A stretch of 37,322 nucleotides of DNA from the NCBI RefSeq assembly GCF_002088945.1, contig NZ_NCSU01000009.1, forward strand, positions 1 to 37,322, given 5' to 3'. Positions 1 through 7,000 of the stretch are shown here, piece after piece. A model generated the notes under the pieces. That model searched no databases. It worked only from the letters and a program-made list of their open reading frames with translations, and was not told where the DNA came from. The translations under genes and the position numbers were made by a program. Position 1 is the stretch's first letter; every line of letters starts with the position of its first letter. The stretch comes from Henriciella pelagia. GTDB lineage: Bacteria > Pseudomonadota > Alphaproteobacteria > Caulobacterales > Hyphomonadaceae.

Positions 1-996
1 GAGGCTGGTGCGCGCGTCGTTATTGGTGATGTTGATGGGGCCGCAGCAAAAGGTGTAGCGGCGCAGGCTGTCGCTGAGATGCATGCGACCAGTTGCGATA
101 TCGGCGAAGACGCCTCGGTGAATGCTTTCGCCGACTTCGCCTTCGATAAGCTCGGGCGGGTAGACCTCTTGTTCAATCATGCTGGCGTGTCGGTCGGTGG
201 GCTTCTCGAGCAGATACCGTCTGAGGACTGGAACTGGATGCTGAACGTCAATCTGACAGGCCTTGGCCGGTCCATCTCGGCATTCGTTCCTCGCATGACG
301 GAGCAGGGCGGTGGCTGGATCGTCAACACTTCCTCCGGCCTTGGCCTGTTTCATGACATGCCCTTCGGTGGTCCCTACCTTGCCACCAAGGCTGGCATAA
401 TTGCCTATAGTCGGGCCCTTGCGACTTATACTCGTAATCGCGGCATCGGCGTATCGGTCTTCTGTCCCGATGCAACGGCGACCAACTTCATGTCTGCTGG
501 CCGCCTGACGGGCATACCGAAGGAAATTCTCGCCGCAGGCGTGTCAGCGGACCAGATTCAGACCGCCCGGCAGGCTGCAGAGGTGCTGATCGAGGGGCTG
601 AAAGCTGACCGATTTCTGATCTCCGCGGTACCCGATACATCGGAAAAACTGCTTGCCATGGCAAAAGCTGATCTCGCGCCGGAAAGCGACGCATTCGACG
701 AGCACGGCCAGTCAAGGGTTGTTGTATCAAAGGGCGGCCTTCGTGTGCCCCTCGACAAACGCGATGAAGCCCTGGCACTGTTCCGTGAATTCGCAGGCAT
801 CACCCAAGGCCATTATGGCTGCCAGTTTTACGACATAGCGATCAGCGCATCTGATCCCGAACAACTGGTCATATTCGAGGTCTGGGACAGCAAAGCCGCC
901 CTTGACGCGCATGCGGCTGCGCCCGGGGCGATGGACCTGATCATGAAGCTGTTCGCTCTTGGGGCGTCGGATTTCGGGGTTCAGGAAATCCGCTAG
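1..996 (+). CDS. SDR oxidoreductase with C-terminal ABM domain (5' partial)
   Basis: The reading frame is open from base 1, so the gene begins upstream of the window; 331 residues are visible. The first part is a classical short-chain dehydrogenase/reductase: a beta-strand GARVVIGDVD, an NHAG motif (usually NNAG), NTSS with the catalytic Ser, and YLATK carrying the catalytic Tyr and Lys at about visible residues 126 and 130. The glycine-rich NAD(P) loop must lie upstream. From about residue 240 to the end the protein resembles an antibiotic-biosynthesis-monooxygenase (ABM/YgiN-like) ferredoxin-fold domain, with VIFEVWDSKAALDAH. It probably oxidises or reduces a hydroxyl/keto group. The role of the ABM tail is unknown; it could bind a quinol or phenolic ligand. 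A terminator follows the stop codon. Confidence 0.85.
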   Translation, partial: EAGARVVIGDVDGAAAKGVAAQAVAEMHATSCDIGEDASVNAFADFAFDKLGRVDLLFNHAGVSVGGLLEQIPSEDWNWMLNVNLTGLGRSISAFVPRMTEQGGGWIVNTSSGLGLFHDMPFGGPYLATKAGIIAYSRALATYTRNRGIGVSVFCPDATATNFMSAGRLTGIPKEILAAGVSADQIQTARQAAEVLIEGLKADRFLISAVPDTSEKLLAMAKADLAPESDAFDEHGQSRVVVSKGGLRVPLDKRDEALALFREFAGITQGHYGCQFYDIAISASDPEQLVIFEVWDSKAALDAHAAAPGAMDLIMKLFALGASDFGVQEIR

Positions 997-1027
997 GATC
1001 GAGCAAATCGATTCCTCCGAGCAAACT

Positions 1028-1062
1028 GGCCTTGCGAGTTCGTCCCGCAAGGCCGCATTTTC
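1028..1062 (+). terminator. Rho-independent terminator after the SDR-ABM gene
   Basis: A perfect 9-bp inverted repeat GGCCTTGCG / CGCAAGGCC (1028-1036 and 1046-1054) encloses a 9-nt loop and is followed by GCATTTT. It lies 32 bases after the stop codon of the SDR-ABM gene. From here to about 1260 I see no credible gene. Confidence 0.75.
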
Positions 1063-1259
1063 TGCGATCTGTCAGAAATCGATTTCAGCCACCAACCTCG
1101 CGCGACAGATCGCGAGGGCGTTAACCGACATCGGCCTGTCGACCTGTTTTCCAGAAACCGCATTATGGGGGCGTCAGACAAATGCAAACTCGTCTCTTCT
1201 GTCCGCGGCCTGAGTGTCCTCGGGTGGCCAGGAGCAAGCGCCATTTGAGGAAAGCGACC

Positions 1260-1657
1260 TCAGGTATTGAGGTGGCGGTCGAGATTAAAGTGATTAGAGA
1301 TGGACGCGCGTGCTGAAGCGAATTTCTGCAGGTTCGACGCCCGCCAGAACCGTGACATCGCCCGCTCTCGTCGCCGGAACGGCAGATGGGTGTTTTCGGC
1401 GCGGTTGTTGAAGTGACGGCCGACCTCCTGGCGGCCAGCGTTTCTGATTTCTTTCATGGCGGCCCCGTGGGAGCGGACGCGGTCTGTAACTCGCGCGTCT
1501 GGTATCCCGTTTCGCTTCATCGCTTCACCAACGAACTTCAAGGCTGCGGACTTATTTCGCGTTTTTTGCAACGAAGCTCTCGATGACTTCGACTTCATGC
1601 TCGACCGCGCCAGAGAAGAGTGCGTCTTTCATTGATCTTCGCAGACACCTCGTCGAC
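1260..1657 (-). pseudogene. IS6-family transposase remnant (frameshifted, 5' truncated)
   Basis: Read on the minus strand, three frames together give the C-terminal half of an IS6/IS240-type DDE transposase. DEVSAKIN begins at about 1654. After a shift, GAVEHEVEVIESFVAK follows. After a second shift in an A-run near 1570, TRNKSAALKF continues to TDRVRSHGAAMKE, VGRHFNNRAENTHLPFRRRE and LQKFASARASISNHFN. All three DDE positions (DEV, TDR, RAEN) are recognisable, but the N-terminal half is missing and at least two frameshifts break the gene. It cannot make active transposase. I could not identify inverted repeats or a target duplication. It marks an old insertion or recombination at the left edge of the cluster. 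Confidence 0.85.
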
Positions 1658-1707
1658 TGGAGGGTTGCGCTGGTAACGTCCGCCTGCATGTTGCGCTCAA
1701 AATCAAG

Positions 1708-1720
1708 TTTGTATACCAAA
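1708..1720. promoter_or_regulatory. FadR/GntR-type operator candidate upstream of ppiC
   Basis: TTTGTATACCAAA is a near-palindrome that contains TTGTATACCA, fitting the FadR-subfamily GntR half-site pattern TNGT-N2-ACNA. It lies about 70 bases upstream of the PpiC-like start codon. A closely related sequence, TTTGTATTCCAAA (4350-4362), follows the GntR gene of the same cluster. A -10 element role is an alternative explanation. Confidence 0.4.
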
Positions 1721-1791
1721 AGTCGTTCTAATATCGATTGAGCTTGGGGCACGTCCGTGTCCAGGCTGCAGAACAAGACGGAGCCAGGGGG

Positions 1792-2601
1792 ATGAACCAG
1801 GAATTCCTGCGACAGCCATTCCTGTACTTCTTGCTGGGGGCTTTGATACTTTTCGGCATAGATGCGGTGCGAAACGGGACACGGACCGAGAGTTCGATCG
1901 TCGTAAGTGAAGCGGAAATCGCGCGACTTGCGTCTGGGTGGGAACGGACATGGGGTAGTGCACCAACCGATCAGGAGCTGAGCGGCCTCATCGACGACTG
2001 GATTGCCGAGGAAATCTATGTGCGCCAGGCTGAAGCACTGGGTTTGGGCGATGACGACCCGCTGATCAGAAAATATCTTCGCCGAAAGATGGAGCTGCTT
2101 ACCGAAGGGGTTGTCATCGTTCCGGACCCCGAGGAAGACGAGCTTCGCGCTTATTATGAAGCCAATATCTATAGGTTCTCGCCGGAGCCACTCGTTTCGT
2201 TCCGTCAGGCACAGCTGCAACAGCCGGAAAGGACGGACTATCTTTCGCTGGTCAATGAATTGAACCGCGGCGCAGAGGCCGATACGCTGGACGCCTTCAC
2301 TGAGACGGCTCGCATGCAGCTTGCCAGTCGCTTTCACGTATCCCGCAAGTATGGCGTCTCCTTTTATGACGAGGTTGTCGGCATAGCGCCCGGCGTGTGG
2401 CAGGGGCCCGTCGCCTCCTCCGTCGGCGTCCATCTCGTCAAGGTCGAGGCGATGCAAACGCCCGAGCCCATCCCGTTCGACGCGGCGAGGCCCGCCGTCG
2501 AAGCGGCCTGGCGTGCAGCCAGGCGAGACACGCTCGAGCAGGAGGCTTTCGAGCGGTTGAAGAGCTACTATGACATCTCCGTTGAGGCCGCACCCGAATG
2601 A
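1792..2601 (+). CDS. PpiC-type peptidyl-prolyl cis-trans isomerase, membrane anchored
   Basis: Predicted 269-residue protein. The start at 1792 is preferred over an upstream in-frame start at 1738 because it follows a G-rich ribosome binding site and places a hydrophobic anchor, LYFLLGALILFGI, at residues 11-23. The rest resembles SurA/PrsA-like periplasmic parvulin proteins: a helical chaperone part with paired Asp/Glu-rich helices, then a PpiC-like segment ending in WQGPVASSVGVHLVKVE at about residues 212-230. The expected activity is isomerisation of Xaa-Pro bonds or chaperoning of exported proteins. The stop codon overlaps the start of the HupE/UreJ-like gene (ATGA), so the two are translationally coupled. 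The parvulin active-site residues are not clear by eye, so catalysis is uncertain. Confidence 0.8.
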   Translation: MNQEFLRQPFLYFLLGALILFGIDAVRNGTRTESSIVVSEAEIARLASGWERTWGSAPTDQELSGLIDDWIAEEIYVRQAEALGLGDDDPLIRKYLRRKMELLTEGVVIVPDPEEDELRAYYEANIYRFSPEPLVSFRQAQLQQPERTDYLSLVNELNRGAEADTLDAFTETARMQLASRFHVSRKYGVSFYDEVVGIAPGVWQGPVASSVGVHLVKVEAMQTPEPIPFDAARPAVEAAWRAARRDTLEQEAFERLKSYYDISVEAAPE

Positions 2602-3575
2602 AAGTCCTCCGCCTCGCCCTGCTCATCGTGCTTGGTGGCCTCTTTAGCGCCATGGCATCGGCTCACGAGCTGCGCTCAGGTTATCTCGAAGTGGTGCAGG
2701 TGGAGGAAACGCCTCAATTCGATATTGTATGGAAAGCGCCCGTCCTCGCCGGGCTTGCGCTGGACGTCGAGCCGGTATTTCCGCAGGACTGCAAGGTCGA
2801 CCCTGTGGCTGCGCAGCGAAATGCTGCCGGCGATATTCTAACCGTCAGTCGGGCGGTGTGCGCAGCCCCGCTAGTCGGCCGGTCGCTGACATTCCGCGGG
2901 CTTGAGCAGACGGACGGCGATGTCCTCATCCGCATTGGGGCCCTGAGTGGCACTACTCTCAGTCAGCGCGTCACCTCGCATGATCCCGCTGTCGACTGGG
3001 GGCGCGGTGCCAGCGGTTCGCTATTTCCAACCTATTTCGTGCTCGGCGTGGAGCATATCCTGATCGGTCTTGACCATTTGCTGTTTCTCGCCTGCCTGGT
3101 GCTGCTTATCCAGCGGATGCAGAAGCTGGTCGTGGCCATCACCTTCTTTACAATCGCCCACTCTCTGACGCTGGTCGCAACGACTTTTGGATGGATCGGA
3201 CTCAGCATTGCACCCGTTGAAGCGACCATTGCTCTGTCGATCGTTTTTTTGGCTTCGGAGATTCTGCAGGCGCGGTCGGGCAGGCAGACCTTGACGCAGA
3301 AATACCCCTGGGTCGTGACGTTCACCTTCGGCTTGTTGCATGGACTGGGCTTTGCATCGGTCCTTTCGGAGATCGGATTGCCGGGCGAGGCCGTGCCGCT
3401 CGCGCTCCTGGCGTTCAATCTGGGTGTCGAGGCTGGGCAGCTTCTCTTCGTCGGCGGTACTGTGCTTGCCGTTATGGTGATGAACAGGGTGAGGCTGTTT
3501 CAGCCAGCCCGTCTCGTTGCCACCTATTGCATTGGAAGCATGGCAACCTTCTGGGTGATCGAGCGAATGTTGTGA
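2598..3575 (+). CDS. HupE/UreJ-family membrane protein
   Basis: 325 residues. A signal peptide (residues 1-22, MASA before HE) precedes a periplasmic domain of about 110 residues. The C-terminal membrane domain from about residue 145 carries the HupE/UreJ_2 hallmarks: GVEHILIGLDHLLFL (His153, Asp159, His160), FFTIAHSLTL (His188), FGLLHGLGFAS (His248) and FNLGVEAGQL (Glu278). These His/Asp/Glu residues suggest metal binding or transport. Relatives are called nickel or cobalt permease accessory proteins, but this long form, with an extra N-terminal domain, has no proven substrate. It overlaps the PpiC gene by 4 bases. From memory, the same pair often travels with DUF3604 proteins in marine proteobacteria; a DUF3604 gene is present at 7001. 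Confidence 0.85.
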   Translation: MKVLRLALLIVLGGLFSAMASAHELRSGYLEVVQVEETPQFDIVWKAPVLAGLALDVEPVFPQDCKVDPVAAQRNAAGDILTVSRAVCAAPLVGRSLTFRGLEQTDGDVLIRIGALSGTTLSQRVTSHDPAVDWGRGASGSLFPTYFVLGVEHILIGLDHLLFLACLVLLIQRMQKLVVAITFFTIAHSLTLVATTFGWIGLSIAPVEATIALSIVFLASEILQARSGRQTLTQKYPWVVTFTFGLLHGLGFASVLSEIGLPGEAVPLALLAFNLGVEAGQLLFVGGTVLAVMVMNRVRLFQPARLVATYCIGSMATFWVIERML

Positions 3576-3674
3576 TGAACCGATACATGAGCGATACAGG
3601 GCATAGAGTCGTCATCAGCTGGGACACCGGTAGGCAGGTCGAAGACGCCAATCTGAACATGACTGGGAGTTCGC

Positions 3675-4322
3675 ATGAGCGTTGCGGCTGAGAGCGCGTA
3701 CAATCTGATCCGGTCGAAGATCCTGGATGGTAGCTTCGAAGCTGGCAAGCGCCTGAAGGAAGGCGAGCTTTCAAGGGAATGCGAGGTCAGCCGCACGCCT
3801 GTGCGAGAGGCGCTGCGTCGGCTGGCGGCGGACGGCCTCGTCGACATAACGCCCAATGCAGGCGCAGTGGTCACGAAATGGAGCCAGTCTGAAGTCTTTG
3901 AGCTCTACACGCTCCGTCATCATCTGGAATCGCTCGCCGCGAGTTGGGCCGCTGAACGCCGGACCGAAGAGCAGCTCGACCGTCTGAAGAAACTTGCCGA
4001 TGCCCATTCGAGGCTCGTCAAGCAAGGCGGTGGGCCAGACTATGAGGCCAAGAACTCAAAGCTGAATCATGAGTTCCACCATTTGATCATCGAAGCGGCA
4101 GGAAGCCGGGCCCTGTCGGCTGCTGTGTCGCATGTGATCGAGGCGCCGCTTATGTTCCGCAACTTCAGCCGCTATGACCATGCACGCATGGTGCGCAGCG
4201 CGTCTGACCACCAGCATATCGTTGCCGCCATAGCAGACCGTGACGGAGAACTCGCCGGTTCGATCATGAAAGCGCACATCCTCGCAGGCCTCAGAACAAT
4301 CGTGGAAGACGCCAGCAGCTAA
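3675..4322 (+). CDS. GntR-family regulator, FadR subfamily (FCD domain)
   Basis: 215 residues. The N-terminal winged helix (residues 4-70) contains LSRECEVSRTPVREALRRLAADGLV, the GntR recognition-helix signature. The all-helical C-terminal domain, with EFHHLIIEAAGSRAL and SDHQHIVAAIADRDGE, is of the FCD type and usually binds a carboxylic acid and a metal ion. It lies 99 bases after the HupE/UreJ gene and may be cotranscribed with it. FadR-type candidate sites lie upstream of ppiC (1709-1718) and downstream of this gene in the leader of the TonB receptor (4403-4412), so both are plausible targets. It ends just before a strong palindromic terminator. Confidence 0.9.
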   Translation: MSVAAESAYNLIRSKILDGSFEAGKRLKEGELSRECEVSRTPVREALRRLAADGLVDITPNAGAVVTKWSQSEVFELYTLRHHLESLAASWAAERRTEEQLDRLKKLADAHSRLVKQGGGPDYEAKNSKLNHEFHHLIIEAAGSRALSAAVSHVIEAPLMFRNFSRYDHARMVRSASDHQHIVAAIADRDGELAGSIMKAHILAGLRTIVEDASS

Positions 4323-4332
4323 GCCTTGGCAG

Positions 4333-4354
4333 AATTGGCGGCCGCCAATTTTGT
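4333..4354 (+). terminator. Palindromic terminator after gntR
   Basis: AATTGGCGGCCGCCAATT (4333-4350) is an exact 18-bp palindrome beginning 11 bases after the GntR stop codon. It continues into TTGT, so the RNA has a T-tract of about four bases. As RNA it folds to a 7-bp stem with a GGCC loop. It could instead be a protein-binding palindrome. Confidence 0.55.
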
Positions 4355-4402
4355 ATTCCAAACGGCTAAAAATTATCTAAAAACGCTCCAAAACGCTAAA
4401 TA

Positions 4403-4412
4403 TTGTACACAA
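4403..4412. promoter_or_regulatory. FadR/GntR-type operator candidate
   Basis: TTGTACACAA fits the FadR-subfamily GntR pattern TNGT-N2-ACNA and is a near-perfect palindrome. It lies between the GntR gene and the TonB receptor gene. Confidence 0.35.
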
Positions 4413-4537
4413 CGTCTTGTGCGGTTTCCCGGAATGAGTAATTTCGAGCTGCGGGCTTGTTCGTCGGCGGTGAGCGCTTTGTGTGTGTGAACGCTCATCT
4501 CCTGCGACCTCGCCGCGTCTGGGCATTGTCAAAATGG

Positions 4538-4599
4538 TTAGCTGTCTACTTTTTTGGTGAGATTATTGTCATGCGCCCTCTAAACCATTAGCTAGCTAA
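4538..4599. promoter_or_regulatory. Paired TTAGCT-type operators of TonB receptor 1
   Basis: TTAGCTGTCTAC (4538-4549) and the perfect 12-bp palindrome TTAGCTAGCTAA (4588-4599) lie 50 bases apart upstream of the TonB receptor at 4660. The same pair with 52-base spacing occurs before the TonB receptor at 11597, and single copies lie at 16402 and 17059. They are probably bound by a MarR-type regulator; the gene at 16470-16961 is the best candidate. Confidence 0.6.
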
Positions 4600-4659
4600 G
4601 CAATAAGGGCTAAAGATGCTCTGCCGGGTATGTGCACCGGGCGAAAAAGGGAGGATGAC

Positions 4660-6942
4660 ATGAAAAAAAATACAATGAATTTCGGTGTACGGCCCAGTCG
4701 GGCTGTTTTGATTGCTGCATTGCTGGGAAGCGCTGCGCCGATTGCAGTGGGGCAGGACAATGCCCAGCAGAACGACGAAGATGAAGCGCGCCTCAGCACG
4801 GTCACGGTGACAGCGCAGAAGCGCGAAGAGAACCTGCAGGATGTTCCGATCGTCATCACTGCGTTCAGTGAGGATACGGTTGAAGCGCCGGGCGCGGTTG
4901 ACATTACCGGCCTCAACGGCCTCAGCCCGAACGTGGTGCTCCAGACTCAGGGTCTGGTCCCGAACGTGCCGATGGTGGCTATTCGCGGGATCAGCCACAG
5001 CGATCCGGACCCGAACAGCGACCCGAAGGTCAGCACGATTATTGACGGGGTGTACGTGCCCTTTGCCGCCGGCACGATGCTCGACCTGTTCGATGTTGAG
5101 CGGGTGGAACTGATCAAGGGGCCTCAAGGCACGCTGTTCGGGAAGAATAACCTCGCAGGCACACTCAACGTCATCACCTCAAGGCCAACTGACGAAGCGG
5201 GCGGCGAGGTTCGTCTGACGCTCGGCGAGAATGGCCTTCGACAGGTCCGCGCAAAGCTCAATACCGGCCGTTTCGCAGATGACAGGCTCGCCGCCAAGAT
5301 CGCGATGAATGTCCGCGAATATGATGGCTACTCCACCAACATCATCACCGGTTCTGATCTTAATACGTCCGACGTCACGGCATTCCGCGGCGCGGTTACC
5401 TTTGACCCGACCGACAATATCCGTTCGACACTAGTTGTTGATACGCTGAAGGACGACACAGTCGGCCCTGCCGGTCATGTGACCGACAATGGTTCGGCGG
5501 CCTACCTCCTGCTGCCGGAAGAGGCGCGCAACAATGTCCGTGTTGCGGCCTACAATTTCGATCCATTCGTCGAGACTGAGACGACAGGCGTTTCATGGAC
5601 CACTGACTGGGATCACAGCTTCGGTACATTCACATCCGTCTTTGGATACCGTTCGCTGGCCTATCTCAATGTGGGCGATTTCGATGGCCTGACCGCTCCA
5701 GAGCCCGGCCTCCATGTGACGCGCGACTTTGAAAGCGATGCGTACAGCGCTGAGCTTCGCTTTGCCTCCGATACTGGAACATCCTTTGATTACGTCGCCG
5801 GTGTGTATGCGAGCAAGGATGAGTTCCGGCAGCAAAATACCGTGTATCCGTCGCCGGTCGTGCTCAGTACATCAGACCTGCAGCAGGACTCCCAGAGCCT
5901 GGCCGTATTCGCCCAGGGCGACTGGCAGTTTGCCGAGCAATGGATTCTGACACTTGGCGGCCGCTATACCGAAGACGAGAAGGACTATTTCATCGATGCA
6001 GATGTTTTCGTGAACGGCACCTTCATCCCGCCGTCTTCCTTTTCCGACACGTTGAATGCAAGCTGGAGCAACTTCACCCCGCGCGCGGCGCTGCAATATT
6101 CGCCGAACGAGAACGTCAATCTCTATGGCTCCGTCTCGACTGGCTACAAGGGCGGCGGCTTCAACTCTCGCGGGACCACGGCGGAGTCCGTCGGCCCGTA
6201 TGACGAAGAGACCGTGACGGCCTATGAAATCGGCATGAAGAGCGATCTCTTCAACCGCACGATGCGCCTCAACCTTGCGGCCTTCCTCAATGATTACAGG
6301 GACTTCCAGGGCTCGGTGACAAAGGCTGGGGCGGTGCGCGCGGAAAATGTCACGTCCAACATTGCGGACATTCAGACGGCGGGCTTCGAGGTTGAATGGC
6401 AGTGGCTGCCGACAGACAATCTCTCCCTTGCGGCGAACTTCTCCTATCTCGATGCGAAGTTTGAGGAATTCTGCCAGGATTCTGATGGTGCGTTCACCGA
6501 TGGATCGCCGGAGCCCGGCCAGTGCGCACCGGCGCAAGAAGTCTTGCTCAATGGTAACCCGACTGGCCTTTTCTCTGTTCCGGTTGATGGCACAGGGCTC
6601 GATCTGCAGAACGCACCCCCTTACAGCGGCAGCATTCTGATTGATCACGTCTGGCCGATCAGCTTAGGCGAGATCAAGAGCCACATAGATTTCCGCTATA
6701 CCGATAAATACAATACATGGGGCCGCAGCAATGACCCTGCCTATTACCGGGACTCGGTAATTCTCGTGAACGGGCACATCGCGCTTGCGAGCCTCGATGA
6801 GCGCTGGGAAGTAAAAGTGTACGGGCGAAATCTGACGGATGAAGAAGTCATCTCAGGTAGTGCGCGCGCCGGGACGGCCCCGATCATACAATACTATCAG
6901 CCGCCTCGCGAACTCGGCGTTGAGCTGAGCTTGCGCTTCTGA
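4660..6942 (+). CDS. TonB-dependent outer-membrane receptor 1
   Basis: 760 residues. The start at 4660 follows AGGGAGGATGAC and gives a signal peptide of about 31 residues ending near AVGQ. The TonB box/plug region, STVTVTAQKREENLQDVP, begins near residue 46, and the plug motif VELIKGPQGTLFGKNNLAG follows at about 150-170. The rest is a beta-barrel ending in ELSLRF, an outer-membrane C-terminal signature. It should import a scarce or bulky substrate through the outer membrane using TonB-ExbBD energy. The genes for a DUF3604 lipoprotein and a CoA-transferase follow on the same strand at short distance, suggesting an uptake/catabolic operon rather than iron acquisition. Paired palindromic operators lie upstream. 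Confidence 0.95.
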   Translation: MKKNTMNFGVRPSRAVLIAALLGSAAPIAVGQDNAQQNDEDEARLSTVTVTAQKREENLQDVPIVITAFSEDTVEAPGAVDITGLNGLSPNVVLQTQGLVPNVPMVAIRGISHSDPDPNSDPKVSTIIDGVYVPFAAGTMLDLFDVERVELIKGPQGTLFGKNNLAGTLNVITSRPTDEAGGEVRLTLGENGLRQVRAKLNTGRFADDRLAAKIAMNVREYDGYSTNIITGSDLNTSDVTAFRGAVTFDPTDNIRSTLVVDTLKDDTVGPAGHVTDNGSAAYLLLPEEARNNVRVAAYNFDPFVETETTGVSWTTDWDHSFGTFTSVFGYRSLAYLNVGDFDGLTAPEPGLHVTRDFESDAYSAELRFASDTGTSFDYVAGVYASKDEFRQQNTVYPSPVVLSTSDLQQDSQSLAVFAQGDWQFAEQWILTLGGRYTEDEKDYFIDADVFVNGTFIPPSSFSDTLNASWSNFTPRAALQYSPNENVNLYGSVSTGYKGGGFNSRGTTAESVGPYDEETVTAYEIGMKSDLFNRTMRLNLAAFLNDYRDFQGSVTKAGAVRAENVTSNIADIQTAGFEVEWQWLPTDNLSLAANFSYLDAKFEEFCQDSDGAFTDGSPEPGQCAPAQEVLLNGNPTGLFSVPVDGTGLDLQNAPPYSGSILIDHVWPISLGEIKSHIDFRYTDKYNTWGRSNDPAYYRDSVILVNGHIALASLDERWEVKVYGRNLTDEEVISGSARAGTAPIIQYYQPPRELGVELSLRF

Positions 6943-7000
6943 TGAACTCAGTCACGGCGGGCGCGGCCTGCCGTGGCTCCAGCTAATGCAGGACCCGACG

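Larger units (their letters stand above)
4323..4659. other. Intergenic regulatory region before the first TonB receptor
   Basis: This 337-base gap has no gene. It holds the 18-bp palindrome at 4333-4350, two FadR-like motifs (4350-4362 and TTGTACACAA at 4403-4412), and the paired TTAGCT-type operators at 4538-4549 and 4588-4599. The leader to the ribosome binding site AGGGAGGA follows. Confidence 0.7.

Noticed and set aside
997..1259. Small open frames on both strands after the SDR-ABM gene
   Set aside because: They overlap the terminator, lack ribosome binding sites and show no family features.
1552..2457. Long minus-strand open frame of 301 codons
   Set aside because: It lies antisense to the PpiC-like gene. 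Only its last codons match the IS6 remnant; the rest has no family resemblance.
5872..6648. Minus-strand open frame inside TonB receptor 1
   Set aside because: Antisense shadow of a clear receptor gene in GC-rich DNA, with Arg-rich low-information protein.
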